From: Halalkalicoccus sp. CGA53
Lineage (GTDB): Archaea; Halobacteriota; Halobacteria; Halobacteriales; Halalkalicoccaceae
Direction: 5' to 3'
DNA length: 64,000 nt
Assembly (NCBI RefSeq): GCF_036429475.1
Contig: NZ_CP144125.1
Span: 2,807,521-2,871,520 of the forward strand
The notes under the pieces are model-generated. The model did not search any database and was not told the DNA's origin. It worked only from the letters and a program-made list of their open reading frames with translations. The translations under genes and the position numbers were made by a program. Shown one piece after another: positions 43,998 to 52,397 of the stretch (position 1 is its first letter; each line of letters opens with the position of its first letter).

Positions 43998-45062
43998 CTA
44001 CTCGTCTTCGTCGTCGGTCTCCTCGACCTCGATCGCCTTGCCGGGCGTCCCGCCCAGTTCGGTGAAGTAACCGACGCCACCCCAGCCGAAGGCGTACTGG
44101 TTCTCCGCGACCCCCTCCATGATCGAGCCGGTGTCGGTGTGGGCGCTGTAGTCCGTGCGGATCGAGCCGATCTCGCCGTTGATCTCGCGCGTGAAGTAGT
44201 CGAACGTCCCGGAGTCGTCGTCGCGGCCCCAGAGCTCGATCTCGTCGTCCGGGTAGTCGTCACGGATGTCGCTCCACTGTGTGATCTCGGACTCGAAGCG
44301 CCAGACTTCGTGGAGTTCGTCGAGGGTGATCTCCTCTATCCAGTCGTTCTCGGCGTGTTTGACGACCGAGAGCCCGTCCCAGCCGATCTCGTAGTGGCTG
44401 TACTCGACGCCGTTCTCCTCGGCCTGCTCGGCCTCCTCGTCGAGGATCTCGCGGCTCGCACTCTGGATATCGGAGCCACCGGTCGAGAAGTCCTCGAATC
44501 CGGCACCGGTTCCCTCGGGGTTGACCGCGACGGTCACGCCCCCGTGTTCGGCCTCGAAGTCCTCCCCGGCCGCGTCGGTGACCGGCGCGACCGTGTTCGA
44601 ACCCGAGCACTCGACGGTGCCCTCGGCGTTCGCCGAATCGGGATCGACCCCAAGGTCGTCGAGGACGGCCTGGAACTCCTCTACGTTCCCGTCGCGGACC
44701 TCGTCGGTCGCCGCGTAGTAGCCCGTCTCGCGGGCGAAGTCGTGCTGGCCCTCGAAGTAGAACTGGACGAACGAGCCGATCAGATCGGGGTTCTCCTCGA
44801 GGCTCGCGTGGCTCACGTAGATGAACAGCGGACGCGTCAACGGCGAGTAGACCCCGCTCTCGAGGTTCTCCTGAGTGGGGTGATAAAACTCCCCGTCCTG
44901 GTCGCTCTCGACGGCGACCGTGTTGATCGCGGCCGACGAGACGGCCGCGCTCTCGAGGGTATCCATACAGCCGGCGAGGCCGAAGGCGCTCGCCGCGCCA
45001 GCGGCCGTGACGAACGCTCGGCGCGAGGTGCTACCCGTGATCCGCGATGGGTCGTGTGCCAT
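43998..45062 (-). CDS. pstS: Phosphate-binding lipoprotein PstS, apparently circularly permuted
   Basis: The 354-residue protein has a Tat signal (TSRRAFVTAAG) and lipobox (GLAGC). In ordinary PstS the Ser-rich phosphate loop (GSSTV) is N-terminal and the PT-x-EN-x-x-G-x-Y-PLSRPLF-x-Y block is C-terminal. Here the order is reversed: HPTQENLESGVYSPLTRPLF is at about residues 60-80, with SFVQFYFEG and ETGYYAA after it. ECSGSNTVAPVTDAAGEDF comes at about 150, then ASREILDEEAEQ, DDDSGTFDYFTRE and the end AFGWGGVGYF. All parts of the phosphate site are present. It is the first gene of pstSCAB-phoU and is divergent from an AbrB-PhoU gene. Confidence 0.92.
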   Translation of the reverse strand: MAHDPSRITGSTSRRAFVTAAGAASAFGLAGCMDTLESAAVSSAAINTVAVESDQDGEFYHPTQENLESGVYSPLTRPLFIYVSHASLEENPDLIGSFVQFYFEGQHDFARETGYYAATDEVRDGNVEEFQAVLDDLGVDPDSANAEGTVECSGSNTVAPVTDAAGEDFEAEHGGVTVAVNPEGTGAGFEDFSTGGSDIQSASREILDEEAEQAEENGVEYSHYEIGWDGLSVVKHAENDWIEEITLDELHEVWRFESEITQWSDIRDDYPDDEIELWGRDDDSGTFDYFTREINGEIGSIRTDYSAHTDTGSIMEGVAENQYAFGWGGVGYFTELGGTPGKAIEVEETDDEDE

Positions 45063-45426
45063 CGCTTAGGCGGATGAGTGGATCTCATAAGTAAACTGCT
45101 AAGAGAAGTATATAGACCTACGGGCAAAAAATATCAGTAACGGTACGGGCGTATCGCTATGCGCTGGAAGGTACTGACAGTCGATCATCCGTCGACCGCG
45201 TTCTCACAAAAACCCCTCGAGCGTGTCAGAAACGGCTCTCGTGCCGATTTGGGTGATAGGGGCGGTTCGACGGGTCACGCGAGTAGCTCTCGGGAGCGAG
45301 ACCCACTGGCTCGATATACGGTTCGTATCTCTCGGGAAGACGGTGAACGGTTCGACTCGAACGACGTCTCCGATGCTACTATATACTTTTGGACAGGCTT
45401 ATGTATCGGCGGTGCGAACGACGCGC
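45063..45426. promoter_or_regulatory. Divergent control region of the pst operon and AbrB-PhoU gene
   Basis: About 360 non-coding bases. For pstS (minus) there are two TATA candidates: 45087-45097 (leaderless spacing) and 45107-45116 (AGTATATAGA). For the AbrB-PhoU gene there are CTATATAC at 45379-45386 and GCTTATGTAT at 45397-45406, the latter with leaderless spacing. The middle (45140-45370) holds no gene I can support and may carry phosphate-response sites. Confidence 0.5.
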
Positions 45427-46464
45427 ATGGAGGTTCGAAAGGTCCAGATCACGGGCGGATCGACGTTCACGGTCTCGCTTCCGAAGGAGTGGGCGAGCGG
45501 ACTGGGAATCGAGGCCGGGACGGAACTCGCCTTCTTCCAGGATGCCGACTCGCTGATCGCGACGCCGAACGACAACACCCCGGAGGAGGTCGCGACCGTC
45601 GACATCTCCGCTGTCGAGGAGACCGAGCTCGTCAGCCGCGTGATCACCCTCTACGTCAACGGCTTCCCCGAGATCGTCCTCGAGGCCGAGCCGATCACGC
45701 CCGCACAGCGGCGGGCGGTCCGCTCGGTGACGAACGGGCTCGTCGGCTTCGAGGTGAGCACCGAGACCGACGGCCGGATCGTCCTCCGGGACTTCCTCGA
45801 CTCCTCGGAGCTCTCGATCCACAACACCGTGATGCGGATGCGACTGATCGCGCTCTCGATGCTCGCGGACGTCATCGAGGCGCTGATCGACGGCGACGCC
45901 TCGCTCGCCCGCGACGTGATCGGGCGCGACGACGACGTCGACCGGCTCTGGTACGTCACCTCGCGGATGTTCCGGGCGGCACTCCGTGACCCGCGGGCGG
46001 CCGCGAAGCTCGACGTCGACCGGGGGACCTGTTTCGATTACCGATCCTGTGCCAGACAGATCGAGCGGATCGCCGATCACGCCGTGAAGATCGGCCACCA
46101 CGTCGGCGAGCTCGACGACCTGCCCGAGGGGATCGACGAGCCGTTCCGAGCGCTCGAGGCGGAGGCGACGGCGGTCGTCGAGAACGCCATGGACGCCTTC
46201 CTCGTCGACGACGACGAGCGGGCGACCGAACTCGCCTCCGAGACGCTCGCGCGCGCGCAGGAGATCGACGGGCACGCACGGGCGATCGACGACCACCTCC
46301 GAGAGATCGACCCCGTCGACGCCCAGCACCTGGGGCTGGTCGTCGACTCGCTCACCCGGATCGGCGACTACGGCGCGAACGTCGCCGAGACCGCCCTCCA
46401 GAAGGCCGCTCCGTCCCCATCGGCGAGCGGGAGACGGTACCGTCCGCCCGCCTCGATCGAGTGA
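45427..46464 (+). CDS. AbrB-PhoU fusion regulator
   Basis: The 345-residue protein starts with a swapped-hairpin AbrB/SpoVT domain: VRKVQITGGSTFTVSLPKEWA, GLGIEAGTELAFF. It is followed by two PhoU helical repeats with CARQIERIADHAVKIGHHV and DSLTRIGDYGANVAETAL, which bind metal clusters in PhoU proteins. In haloarchaea this architecture is called PhoU2-like and is linked to phosphate control. It is read divergently from pstS and is intact, while the operon's own phoU is frameshifted. Confidence 0.9.
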   Translation: MEVRKVQITGGSTFTVSLPKEWASGLGIEAGTELAFFQDADSLIATPNDNTPEEVATVDISAVEETELVSRVITLYVNGFPEIVLEAEPITPAQRRAVRSVTNGLVGFEVSTETDGRIVLRDFLDSSELSIHNTVMRMRLIALSMLADVIEALIDGDASLARDVIGRDDDVDRLWYVTSRMFRAALRDPRAAAKLDVDRGTCFDYRSCARQIERIADHAVKIGHHVGELDDLPEGIDEPFRALEAEATAVVENAMDAFLVDDDERATELASETLARAQEIDGHARAIDDHLREIDPVDAQHLGLVVDSLTRIGDYGANVAETALQKAAPSPSASGRRYRPPASIE

Positions 46465-46507
46465 ATCCGGCCCACCCTTTAAGTCACCTCGGTCCCGACG
46501 GTGCTCG

Positions 46508-47770
46508 ATGACGAACCTGGTCGGGCGTCTCGGCGAGTCCGCGGCCACGTACGCCGAGCGACCGGCACTCGCCCACGAGGACCGGGAGACGAGCTACGAG
46601 GAGCTCCTCTCCGTGGTCCGGCGGTTCGCGGCCGGCCTCGAGGCACGGGGGATCGGTCCCGGCGACCGCGTCGGCCTCGCGCTCTCGAACCTGCCGCAGT
46701 TCGTGGTCGCCGCGCTCGGGACGCTCGGCGCGGGCGGGGTGCTCGTCCCGTTCGGCCCGCGCCAGTCGCCCTCCGCGATCGCTGCCAGCCTCGACGACGT
46801 CGGGGCGGACCTCGTGATCGCCCACGACGGTGACGCGAGGGCACTCCGGGGTCGGACCGCGGTCCCGGTCGTCACCGTCGGGAGCGACGAGACGGTCGAG
46901 GGGAGTTTCTCGGGACTGCTCTCGGATCGAACGGCCCCGGTTCGTCCCCGGGGCGCGGAGGACCCGGCGCTGCTCGCCCAGGTGGACGTCGAGTCCGGAC
47001 TCTCGCGTCGAGTGGTCCTCACGCACGGCAACATCCTCGCAGCGGCGGCCGTCGCGGGAGCGATCGTCCCCGGGGGGATCGACCCGACGGACCGAAACCT
47101 CGGTTCGTACCCGCTCTGGCACGCCTTCGGCCTCACGACCGCGCTCTTCCCGACGATGCTGGCGGGCGCGTGTTACCGACCGACCGGCCGGTGGAGCCCC
47201 GAGAAGGCGATCCGGGCGCTCTCGACCGAGCCGATCACCCTCTGGTACGTCACCCCGGCGATGGTTCGCGACGCGCTCGCGGTCGAGGGGGGAGAGCCGA
47301 ACGCCCTCCGCTTCTGTCTCTCGGTGGGCGGGTCGCTCACCGCCGAGGAACGCGAGGCGGCCGAGCGTGGGTTCGACGTCGGCGTCCACGTCGGCTACGG
47401 CCGGTCGGAGACGAGCACGGTCACCCACGTGAACGCCCCCGACGAGGGCGCCCCACCGGGAAGCGTCGGCCGGCCGGTTCTGGGAGTAGACGTGAGCGTG
47501 CTCACCGAGGAGTACACCGTCGCGCCACCGGTCGAGACGGGTCCGATCGGCGTGGGCGACGCCCTCGACGTGGGGTCGATCACCGGCGAGGTAGTCGTCA
47601 CCGGGCCGACGATCCTCCGCGAGTACTTCGGCGACCCGGTGCGGACCCGGGACGCCGTCTCGACCGTCGAGGGCAACCGGCTCTTTCACACCGGCGAGAC
47701 CGCCTACCGCGATGAGGCGGGCCACCTCTACCCGTTCGAGCGGGCGAGCGACGGCCTCAGAAGCGCCTGA
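46508..47770 (+). CDS. Truncated AMP-binding (acyl-CoA synthetase-like) protein
   Basis: The 420-residue protein corresponds to the large N-terminal domain of ANL-family synthetases. It has TSYEELLSVVRRFAAGLEARG at the start, the A5-like VGYGRSET, and an A7-like HTGETAYRDEAGHLYPFERASDG. The P-loop that normally reads SGTTGxPKG is degraded here to ESGLSRR before VVLTHGN. The ~110-residue C-terminal lid with its catalytic Lys is absent, because the frame stops at the hinge. So acyl-CoA synthesis is doubtful. The stop is clean and no second gene for the lid follows. Confidence 0.85.
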   Translation: MTNLVGRLGESAATYAERPALAHEDRETSYEELLSVVRRFAAGLEARGIGPGDRVGLALSNLPQFVVAALGTLGAGGVLVPFGPRQSPSAIAASLDDVGADLVIAHDGDARALRGRTAVPVVTVGSDETVEGSFSGLLSDRTAPVRPRGAEDPALLAQVDVESGLSRRVVLTHGNILAAAAVAGAIVPGGIDPTDRNLGSYPLWHAFGLTTALFPTMLAGACYRPTGRWSPEKAIRALSTEPITLWYVTPAMVRDALAVEGGEPNALRFCLSVGGSLTAEEREAAERGFDVGVHVGYGRSETSTVTHVNAPDEGAPPGSVGRPVLGVDVSVLTEEYTVAPPVETGPIGVGDALDVGSITGEVVVTGPTILREYFGDPVRTRDAVSTVEGNRLFHTGETAYRDEAGHLYPFERASDGLRSA

Positions 47771-47777
47771 GACGGCC

Positions 47778-48026
47778 TCAGGCTTCCGCGACGTAGCTCC
47801 GGTCGATGTACGAGACGATGTTCTCGGACTCCGCCATCGTCACCCCGCGGTCCTCGTCGACGAGCACCGGGACCTCGCGCTGGCCCGAGATCCGCCTGAC
47901 TTCGTCCCGATCGGAGTGTAACGCCTCGGTCCAGACCGTCTCGTACTCGACGCCGACCTCGTCCAGGCGGTCCGCCACGTCCTCGCAGTACGGACAGCCC
48001 TCTAGCTGATAGAGCGTGATCCCCAT
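47778..48026 (-). CDS. Glutaredoxin-like protein
   Basis: The 82-residue thioredoxin-fold protein starts with ITLYQLEGCPYCEDV, with the active site CPYC. It has REVPVLVDED with the cis-Pro loop and the C-terminal SENIVSYIDRSY of glutaredoxin/GST-N-type proteins. It is a cytoplasmic thiol-disulfide exchanger. It is convergent with the AMP-binding gene (8-base gap) and divergent from the monooxygenase gene. Confidence 0.9.
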   Translation of the reverse strand: MGITLYQLEGCPYCEDVADRLDEVGVEYETVWTEALHSDRDEVRRISGQREVPVLVDEDRGVTMAESENIVSYIDRSYVAEA

Positions 48027-48073
48027 ACCGACACGAGGGACGCGGGGGTGAAAAGTCGGCCGGTGATCGCCGC

Positions 48074-48081
48074 GATTTATC
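48074..48081 (+). promoter_or_regulatory. TATA box of the luciferase-like monooxygenase gene
   Basis: GATTTATC is 24-31 bases before the GTG at 48105, predicting a leaderless mRNA and supporting that start codon. Confidence 0.55.
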
Positions 48082-48104
48082 AGTCGACGCCGAGACGTCT
48101 GCAC

Positions 48105-49103
48105 GTGAGCGAACGAGACCTCCACCTCCCGGTCGCGGCACAGCCAACCCTCGACAGGCTCGTCGGCTACGGCGAGCGAGCAGAGCGAGCGGGATACGAC
48201 CACGTCTGGCTCCCCGAGACGTGGGGCCGCGACGCGGTGACGACGCTCGCCGTCCTCGCCGAACGGACCGAGAGGGTGGGGATCGGCGCGAGCATCCTCC
48301 CCGTCTACTCGCGCTCGCCCGCACTCGTCGGCCAGACCGCCGCGACGCTCGCCGAACTCTCGGGGGACAGGTTCCGCCTCGGGCTCGGCCCGAGCGGCCC
48401 GGCGGTGATCGGCGGCTGGCACGGCGCCTCGTTCGACCGCCCGCTCAGGCGTACCCGCGAGTACATAGAGATCGTCCGGCAGGTGCTCACCGGCGAGCCG
48501 GTCGAGTACGACGGCGAACTGTTCACGCTGTCGGGCTTTCGTCTCCGGTGTGACCCCCCCGAAAAGCCCCCGGGAATCGACGCCGCAGGATTGAGCCCGA
48601 AGTCCGTCGAACTCGCCGGGCGGTTCGCCGACGGCTGGCACGCCATCGTCTTCACGCCCGAGGGACTGGAAGAGCGCCTCGCTGATCTCCGACGTGGGGG
48701 GGACCTCGGCGGGAGGGATCCGGAGGAGCTGCGGGTGACGCTCTCGCTCGCCTGCTGTGCGCTCTCCGATCGCGAGCGGGCGCGCACCCTCGCGCGCGAA
48801 CACCTCGGCTTCTACGTCGGCGCGATGGGCACCTACTACCGCGAGTCGCTCGCCCGACAGGGCTACGAGGAGGAGGCCAACGCCATCGCCGCCGCCTGGG
48901 GATCGGGCGACCGTGAGCGTGCACTGTCGCTGATCTCGGACGATCTGCTCGACGACGTCTCCGCCGCCGGGACTCCCGAAGAGGCGAGGGAGTGTCTCTC
49001 GCGATTCGAGGCGATCGACGGCCTCGATCGAGTGGCGATGAGCTTCCCACGGGGGGCGACGCCGGAGGAGATCGAGGAGACGATCGACGCGCTCTCCCCT
49101 TAG
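48105..49103 (+). CDS. Luciferase-like monooxygenase (LLM, F420/FMN-type)
   Basis: The 332-residue TIM barrel starts at GTG 48105 (preferred over an ATG 19 codons earlier because of the TATA spacing). It shows LLM features: GYDHVWLPETWGRDAVT, VGIGASILPVYSRSP, TAATLAELSGDRFRLGLG and FADGWHAIVF. In archaea this family often uses coenzyme F420. Substrate unknown. Its stop overlaps the convergent carotenoid oxygenase gene. Confidence 0.87.
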   Translation: MSERDLHLPVAAQPTLDRLVGYGERAERAGYDHVWLPETWGRDAVTTLAVLAERTERVGIGASILPVYSRSPALVGQTAATLAELSGDRFRLGLGPSGPAVIGGWHGASFDRPLRRTREYIEIVRQVLTGEPVEYDGELFTLSGFRLRCDPPEKPPGIDAAGLSPKSVELAGRFADGWHAIVFTPEGLEERLADLRRGGDLGGRDPEELRVTLSLACCALSDRERARTLAREHLGFYVGAMGTYYRESLARQGYEEEANAIAAAWGSGDRERALSLISDDLLDDVSAAGTPEEARECLSRFEAIDGLDRVAMSFPRGATPEEIEETIDALSP

Positions 49104-50518
49104 GCCATCGACGGCACTCGCGTCTCGCCCGTTTGGAAAAAGGAGCCGTGGAAGCCGAAGGGGAGCGCGTGGGGCAGCCACGCCCGGGCGCGCTCCTCGA
49201 TCGTCGCGGCGTCGAGGACGAGCAGGAACGAGCGCTCTTCCCGAGCGTCGAGTACGACCGAGAGCAGGACGCCGTCGTTCTCGGCGTCGCCCGGGCCAGG
49301 TATATAAAGCGGCTCCCCGGGGTAACACCGCTCGTCCGACCAGTGACGCGCCTCCCGCGTCTCCAGGTCGACGCCCAGGACCCGGTCGTCGAACGCCGCC
49401 CCGCGGCCGCGACCGACGCCGTAGAGATACCGATAGGTGCGGCCGTTCCGGTGCGGGTAGTCGAACGTCGGGAACTCGAACGGCCCGGGGTGGAGCGTCT
49501 CTTTCCCCACCCGCTCGGTCGCGACGTCGATCCGGTACCGGCGGAGTTCGGCCCCCGGCAGGTCGGGACGGCCGCGTCTGAGCCGCGCGAGCGAGAGCGC
49601 GCCAACGACCAGGCCGTCGGGGAACGCAGCACAGTCGAGGACGATCTCTCCGTCCTCCTCGAAGGCGTTCGCGTGGTGGAAGGTGAAGAACGGGTCCGTC
49701 TCGGCTTCGGCGACGAGCGTGCCGCTGTCGCGGTCGACGATGAGAAACCGCGTTCGCCCGTCCGGGTGCCACCGAAACGTCTCCGCGAACGAGGTACCCG
49801 AAAGCATTTCGTTAGGAGCGATTCGGAGCGGGCTCTCAGTGAGCACGACGTGGTCGTCGGTGAGCGCGAAGCTGTGCATGTACGCCGGCTCCTCAACGTC
49901 GATCCGGGCGAACTCCTCGGCCCGCCCGCCGTCGGGTCTGCGGGTGAGGACGTAGCCCGGATCGCTCCCGAGGCGCGTCCCGAGACCGATCGTCTCCGCT
50001 CGTCTCGGGTCGTAGTGGTCGTGGGCGAGCGTCCCGGTCGCCTCGATACCGGCGTCGATCTCCCGTGTTCCGAGCGTCGCGAGCGTCTCCGGGTCGAAGG
50101 CGACCGCCCGCTTCGTCTCCGTCACCGCGAGGTAGCTCCCGTCGCGGTGACGGACGGTGATCGACGCGTTGTCGGTGAGCGGACCGCCCGCGAGCAGTTT
50201 CAGCGCCGCGATCCGTGGAAACCGGGGGGTCGTCCCGAACTCGCCGAAGGCGAGCGAGCCCTCGCGCGCGCTCCGGTAGGCCTCGCTCCGGAGGAAGCGG
50301 TTCGAGTAGCGGACAGCTCCGTCCCGGATCCGGAACCGTCTGAGCATCGCGAAGCCGTCGAACCAGTGTCGCAGCGGCCGGTCGCCGACCTCGAACAGCC
50401 CTGGGCCGTTGCCGAACAGCGTGCCGTCGAGCCAGTGTGGAAGCTCGCCCTCGACGTCCAGTCCGACGTCATGGTGTTCGTCCTCGCAGCTACGGAGTCC
50501 GAGACGGTGATCGGCCAT
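49100..50518 (-). CDS. Carotenoid oxygenase (RPE65/CCD family)
   Basis: The 472-residue protein has the start GTLFGNGPGLFEVGDRPLRHWFDG typical of carotenoid cleavage oxygenases. It also has the four iron His ligands in AHDHYD (~166-168), MHSFAL (~215), FTFHHANAF (~281) and FHGSFF (~457). Iron(II) with these His residues cleaves a carotenoid double bond with O2. Bacteriorhodopsin users make retinal with Brp/Blh instead, so an apocarotenoid or retinal product is possible but not shown. It lies tail-to-tail with the LLM gene and divergent from the quinone reductase. Confidence 0.9.
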   Translation of the reverse strand: MADHRLGLRSCEDEHHDVGLDVEGELPHWLDGTLFGNGPGLFEVGDRPLRHWFDGFAMLRRFRIRDGAVRYSNRFLRSEAYRSAREGSLAFGEFGTTPRFPRIAALKLLAGGPLTDNASITVRHRDGSYLAVTETKRAVAFDPETLATLGTREIDAGIEATGTLAHDHYDPRRAETIGLGTRLGSDPGYVLTRRPDGGRAEEFARIDVEEPAYMHSFALTDDHVVLTESPLRIAPNEMLSGTSFAETFRWHPDGRTRFLIVDRDSGTLVAEAETDPFFTFHHANAFEEDGEIVLDCAAFPDGLVVGALSLARLRRGRPDLPGAELRRYRIDVATERVGKETLHPGPFEFPTFDYPHRNGRTYRYLYGVGRGRGAAFDDRVLGVDLETREARHWSDERCYPGEPLYIPGPGDAENDGVLLSVVLDAREERSFLLVLDAATIEERARAWLPHALPFGFHGSFFQTGETRVPSMA

Positions 50519-50587
50519 GCACCCGATACGGACCCCGGAGGGATAGTCGTACCCGGCGCAGCGTCCGCCCGGCTCACTATCGCCCCC

Positions 50588-50594
50588 CTTATCG
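50588..50594 (+). promoter_or_regulatory. TATA box of the quinone oxidoreductase gene
   Basis: CTTATCG lies 23-29 bases before the GTG at 50617, which supports that start and leaderless expression. Confidence 0.5.
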
Positions 50595-50616
50595 GTCGGA
50601 CACCGCTAGTCCGAGC

Positions 50617-51588
50617 GTGAACGCCATCGAAGTGACCGAGTACGGAGACAGCGAGGTCGTGGAACCGGTCGAGAGCGAGCGACCAGAGCCCGGGCCGGGG
50701 GAGGTTCGGATCGCCGTCGAGGCCGCCGGGCTCAACTTCGCCGACGTGATGCAGCGGCGCGGGGACTACCTCGGCGGCCCGGAACCGCCGTTCGTCCCCG
50801 GGATGGAGGCCGCTGGAGCGGTCGACGTGGTGGGTGAGGGTGTCGAGTACGAGGTGGGCGACCGGGTCGTGGCGATGCTCGGTGGTGGGGGCTACGCGGA
50901 GTACGCACTCGCGGACGCGGAGAGCCTGTTTCCGCTACCCGACGGGATGAGTACGACGGAAGCGGCGGGGATGCCGGTCCAGTACCTCACCGCCCATGCC
51001 TGTCTCTTCGAGTGGGGCGGGCTCGAGGGAGGAGAACGCGTGCTGATACAGGCGGCCGCGGGCGGCGTCGGAACCGCCGCCGTACAGCTCGCCTCACGTG
51101 TCGGTGCGGAGGTCTTCGGCACCGCGAGTACGCCCGAGAAGCTCGCACTCGCCGAACGACTGGGCTGCGATCACCCGATCCGGTACACCGAGGAGGCGTT
51201 CGACGAGGTCGTGATGGAGGAGACCGACGGCGAGGGCGTCGATCTCGTTCTGGAGAGCGTCGGCGGCGAGACGTTCTCTCGGAGCCTCGACGCGCTCTCG
51301 CCGATGGGGCGGCTCGTCGCCTTCGGCGCGGCGAGCGGCGAGCCCGGGACCATCGACTCGGTTCGACTGCTCTTCGAGACGAAGTCGGTACTCGGCTTCC
51401 ACCTCGGGACCTCGATGCGTCACGCTCCCGACCGAGTGCTCTCCGCACTGCCCGACCTCACCGAGGGGTTCGCCTCGGGCGAGCTAAGGGTCGTCCTCGG
51501 AGAGTCGTTCGCGCTCTCGGAGGCGGCCGACGCCCACGCACACGTCGAGAGCCGGCGGTCGAGCGGGAAAGTGCTCCTGATACCCTAG
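50617..51588 (+). CDS. NADPH:quinone oxidoreductase (zeta-crystallin-like MDR)
   Basis: The 323-residue zinc-free medium-chain reductase starts from GTG with MNAIEVTEYGDSEVVE. It has AAGLNFADVMQRRGDY, VPGMEAAGAV, the NADPH-binding AAAGGVGTAAVQLASRVGA, and the terminal HAHVESRRSSGKVLLIP. It should reduce quinones or enones with NADPH. Its stop overlaps the convergent mptE-like gene. Confidence 0.9.
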   Translation: MNAIEVTEYGDSEVVEPVESERPEPGPGEVRIAVEAAGLNFADVMQRRGDYLGGPEPPFVPGMEAAGAVDVVGEGVEYEVGDRVVAMLGGGGYAEYALADAESLFPLPDGMSTTEAAGMPVQYLTAHACLFEWGGLEGGERVLIQAAAGGVGTAAVQLASRVGAEVFGTASTPEKLALAERLGCDHPIRYTEEAFDEVVMEETDGEGVDLVLESVGGETFSRSLDALSPMGRLVAFGAASGEPGTIDSVRLLFETKSVLGFHLGTSMRHAPDRVLSALPDLTEGFASGELRVVLGESFALSEAADAHAHVESRRSSGKVLLIP

Positions 51589-52271
51589 ACCGGGAGCGCC
51601 GACGCGTCGATCCCCGAGCGCCGTCCGTCGAGCACCGGAAACCGCTCGCCTCTCCTCGATTCGAGCCAGTAGAGCAGCCGCTCGGCCCAGGCGAGCTTTC
51701 TCGCCTTCGTCGGACCCACCGACGGGTCGTCGAACTCCCAGCCGACGAACCGCAGGCGTTCGGCTGCGAGGTGGTCCGCGAGGAACGCCGCCCGGTCCCC
51801 GTCGGTGAACCCCCCGACGTTGTAGACGTTCCCGACCGGTGCGGCCTGCGTCGTCGCTACCGTGTTCCCCAGGTCGAACCGTGGGATCTCGCGTTCGAGC
51901 GCGCCAACGTTGTCGCCGTGGGCGTGGGCCGCGACGGGGACGCCCTCGCGGGTGAGGGCGCGTGCCGTCCCGGGGTTCTTGTCCAGGTCCGTCACCATGC
52001 AGTCCACACCGATCCCGGCGTCGAGGAGCGTGTCCGTCGCGGTCGAGGCGGCGAAGACGACGTCGCACTCGGCGGCCAGCTCCGTCTCTCGTTCCAGGGA
52101 GGGCGCCGCGCCCACGACGGCGACCGTTCGTCGGGAACAGTCGAGTCGGTCGAACTCGAACGGCTCGGCGACGTCGGCCAGACGGTCGCGGGCACGTTCG
52201 TCGGCTCCCCGGTCGAAGCCGAAATCGTCGAGGATCGCCTCGTAGACCGGCTCCCAGCTCTCGAAGTTCAC
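51585..52271 (-). CDS. mptE: 6-hydroxymethylpterin diphosphokinase (MptE-type)
   Basis: The 228-residue protein matches the archaeal MptE/DUF115 family: VVGAAPSLER, the metal/pyrophosphate site CMVTDLDKNPG, HAHGDN and NVGGFTDGDRA. The family adds pyrophosphate to 6-hydroxymethyl-dihydropterin, the step before dihydropteroate synthesis. It is read in the same direction as the dihydropteroate synthase gene 126 bases upstream, which agrees with a pterin/folate role. Confidence 0.88.
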   Translation of the reverse strand: MNFESWEPVYEAILDDFGFDRGADERARDRLADVAEPFEFDRLDCSRRTVAVVGAAPSLERETELAAECDVVFAASTATDTLLDAGIGVDCMVTDLDKNPGTARALTREGVPVAAHAHGDNVGALEREIPRFDLGNTVATTQAAPVGNVYNVGGFTDGDRAAFLADHLAAERLRFVGWEFDDPSVGPTKARKLAWAERLLYWLESRRGERFPVLDGRRSGIDASALPV

Positions 52272-52397
52272 GGTCGCTCACCGGCTGGCGTCCACAGAAC
52301 CGCAGTCGCGAGCCGAAACGAACCACCTGATACCCCTACCCGGGGGCCGTCTCGGCTTCCACCCGTTCGTATCGGACGGTCGTACATAAGCTTTCTC

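Noticed and set aside
45159-45370. Frame starting with an ATG at 45159 in the pst/AbrB-PhoU divergent region
   Set aside because: It runs out of frame into the AbrB-PhoU gene, has no motif and overlaps both promoters.
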